From CAZRIE01 sp964600075 (GTDB lineage Bacteria; Bacteroidota; Bacteroidia; Flavobacteriales; Flavobacteriaceae), in contig CAZRIE010000170.1 of NCBI GenBank assembly GCA_964600075.1, positions 1-6,133 on the forward strand: DNA of 6,133 nt, written 5' to 3'. The translations under genes and the position numbers were made by a program. Below the pieces are notes generated by a model. That model had not been told where the DNA came from. It did no database searches and was given only the letters and a program-made list of their open reading frames with translations. How positions within the stretch are numbered: the stretch's first letter is position 1; each line of letters opens with the position of its first letter. Shown here one piece after another: positions 5,068 to 6,133 of the stretch.

Positions 5068-6133
5068 ATGAACAACGTTAAAATAGCAGTAATCGGTCTG
5101 GGCTATGTCGGCCTACCTTTGGCCCGTTTGTTCGCCACCAAATATCCTGTGGTGGGCTTTGATATTAACGAACGACGAATCAAGGAATTACGGGCCGGAA
5201 CAGACAGTACTTTGGAGGTAGAAGACGATATCCTAAAAAAAGTGCTTTCGGAAACCCCAAAAATGGAAACCGGCCTCTATTGCACAAACCAATTGGGAGA
5301 CATCGCAGATTGCAACTATTATATCGTTACGGTACCTACCCCCGTGGACAATACAAATAGACCTGTATTGACTCCCCTTTATAAGTCGAGTGAAACAGTA
5401 GGGGAAATCTTAAAAAAAGGAGATATTGTAGTATATGAATCCACTGTATACCCAGGGGTTACTGAAGAAGAATGCGTTCCCGTTTTGGAGCGGGTCAGTG
5501 GCCTAAAGTTCAATACCGACTTTTTTGTGGGTTACTCGCCCGAACGGATTAATACCGGGGACAAAGAGCATACCGTAGAGAAAATATTGAAGGTCACTTC
5601 GGGATCCACTCCCGAAATCGGTAAAAAGATAGACGCTCTCTACGCTTCTGTCATCGCGGCGGGTACGCATTTGGCACCGACCATCAAAGTAGCGGAGGCG
5701 GCCAAGGTCATCGAAAATTCGCAACGCGACATTAATATTGCATTCGTCAACGAATTGGCCAAGATTTTTAATCTTATGGGTATCGATACCGAAGCCGTGT
5801 TAACAGCGGCCGGAACCAAATGGAACTTCCTTCCATTCAAGCCCGGCCTTGTCGGTGGCCACTGTATCGGGGTCGACCCCTATTATTTGGCACAAGGAGC
5901 ACAGAATTTTGGGTATCATTCTGAAATTATTTTGGCCGGAAGACGTTTGAACGACGGTATGGGAAAATATGTGGCTTCCGAGGTCATAAAATTGATGGTA
6001 CAGCGCGATTTGAAAATAAAGGCAGCCGATATACTGGTTTTGGGCATCACCTTTAAGGAGAATTGTCCCGATGTGCGCAATACAAAAGTCATCGATGTAA
6101 TAAACAATCTTAAAGCATACGGTACTCAATTGA
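5068..6133 (+). CDS. tviB: TviB/WbpO-type UDP-N-acetylhexosamine 6-dehydrogenase (3' end outside window)
   Basis: It oxidises C-6 of UDP-GlcNAc or UDP-GalNAc to the uronic acid using two NAD+. The 355 codons present start at an ATG 9 bases after the preceding stop. IAVIGLGYVGLPLA (6-19) holds the NAD-binding GxGxxG. TVPTPVDNTNRPVLTPL (88-104), VVYESTVYPGVTEEECVPVL (from 121) and GYSPERINTGDKEH (155-168) are typical of the TviB/WbpO/VipA group. KVAEAAKVIENSQRDINIA (from 207) and VGGHCIGVDPYY (262-273) follow, the latter with the nucleophile Cys266. The UDP-binding domain begins with GITFKENCPDVRNTK (326-340). Family members have about 420-430 residues, so some 70 are missing beyond the edge. 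The TGA formed by the last three bases is out of frame and is not the stop. It clearly differs from the Ugd encoded upstream, so it is not a redundant copy. Confidence 0.95.
   Translation, partial: MNNVKIAVIGLGYVGLPLARLFATKYPVVGFDINERRIKELRAGTDSTLEVEDDILKKVLSETPKMETGLYCTNQLGDIADCNYYIVTVPTPVDNTNRPVLTPLYKSSETVGEILKKGDIVVYESTVYPGVTEEECVPVLERVSGLKFNTDFFVGYSPERINTGDKEHTVEKILKVTSGSTPEIGKKIDALYASVIAAGTHLAPTIKVAEAAKVIENSQRDINIAFVNELAKIFNLMGIDTEAVLTAAGTKWNFLPFKPGLVGGHCIGVDPYYLAQGAQNFGYHSEIILAGRRLNDGMGKYVASEVIKLMVQRDLKIKAADILVLGITFKENCPDVRNTKVIDVINNLKAYGTQL

Noticed and set aside
5503..6129. Several minus-strand open frames
   Set aside because: They are opposite the TviB-like dehydrogenase, whose NAD, Cys and UDP-binding motifs are intact on the plus strand.
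6131..6133. TGA at the window end as the stop of the dehydrogenase
   Set aside because: It is out of frame: the last complete codon is TTG at 6130-6132, and the protein is still about 70 residues short of family length.

Overview
The window looks like part of an extracellular-polysaccharide (capsule, O-antigen or EPS) locus from a member of the Bacteroidota, probably a marine flavobacterium related to Zobellia or Maribacter. The grounds are moderate GC in the genes with very AT-rich gaps, A-rich tracts instead of Shine-Dalgarno sites before the starts, and protein sequences of flavobacterial character. The genus is inferred from style only; no search was run.

Layout: every gene I can support lies on the + strand. 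Positions 1-99 are the last 32 codons of an unidentified gene. After an AT-rich gap with a hairpin comes a short GT-A-type glycosyltransferase (269-1063). The stretch 1064-1395 holds only a doubtful small reading frame, a long hairpin and a palindrome pair. Then follow a UDP-glucose 6-dehydrogenase of the long, animal-like type (1396-2793), a 204-bp gap that could fold into a multi-arm structure (2820-2910), a UDP-glucuronate 4-epimerase (2998-4020, GTG start), a WbpP/TviC-type UDP-HexNAc(A) 4-epimerase (4060-5058, TTG start) and a TviB/WbpO-type UDP-N-acetylhexosamine 6-dehydrogenase (5068 onwards, cut by the window end). The last three genes are separated by only 39 and 9 nt and probably form one transcription unit.

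How the genes work together: there are two parallel two-step routes to activated uronic acids. Ugd plus the first epimerase would turn UDP-Glc into UDP-GlcA and then UDP-GalA. The TviB/TviC-like pair would turn UDP-GlcNAc into UDP-GalNAcA, by either order of oxidation and epimerisation. The block therefore supplies precursors for an acidic polysaccharide carrying both plain and N-acetylated hexuronic acids, and the glycosyltransferase at 269-1063 is one candidate user. No rRNA, tRNA, CRISPR array, insertion sequence or convincing promoter was seen. No clearly new system was found. The most unusual items are the structured gap before the first epimerase, the non-ATG starts of both epimerases (one overlapping a mini-ORF), and the animal-like dehydrogenase.
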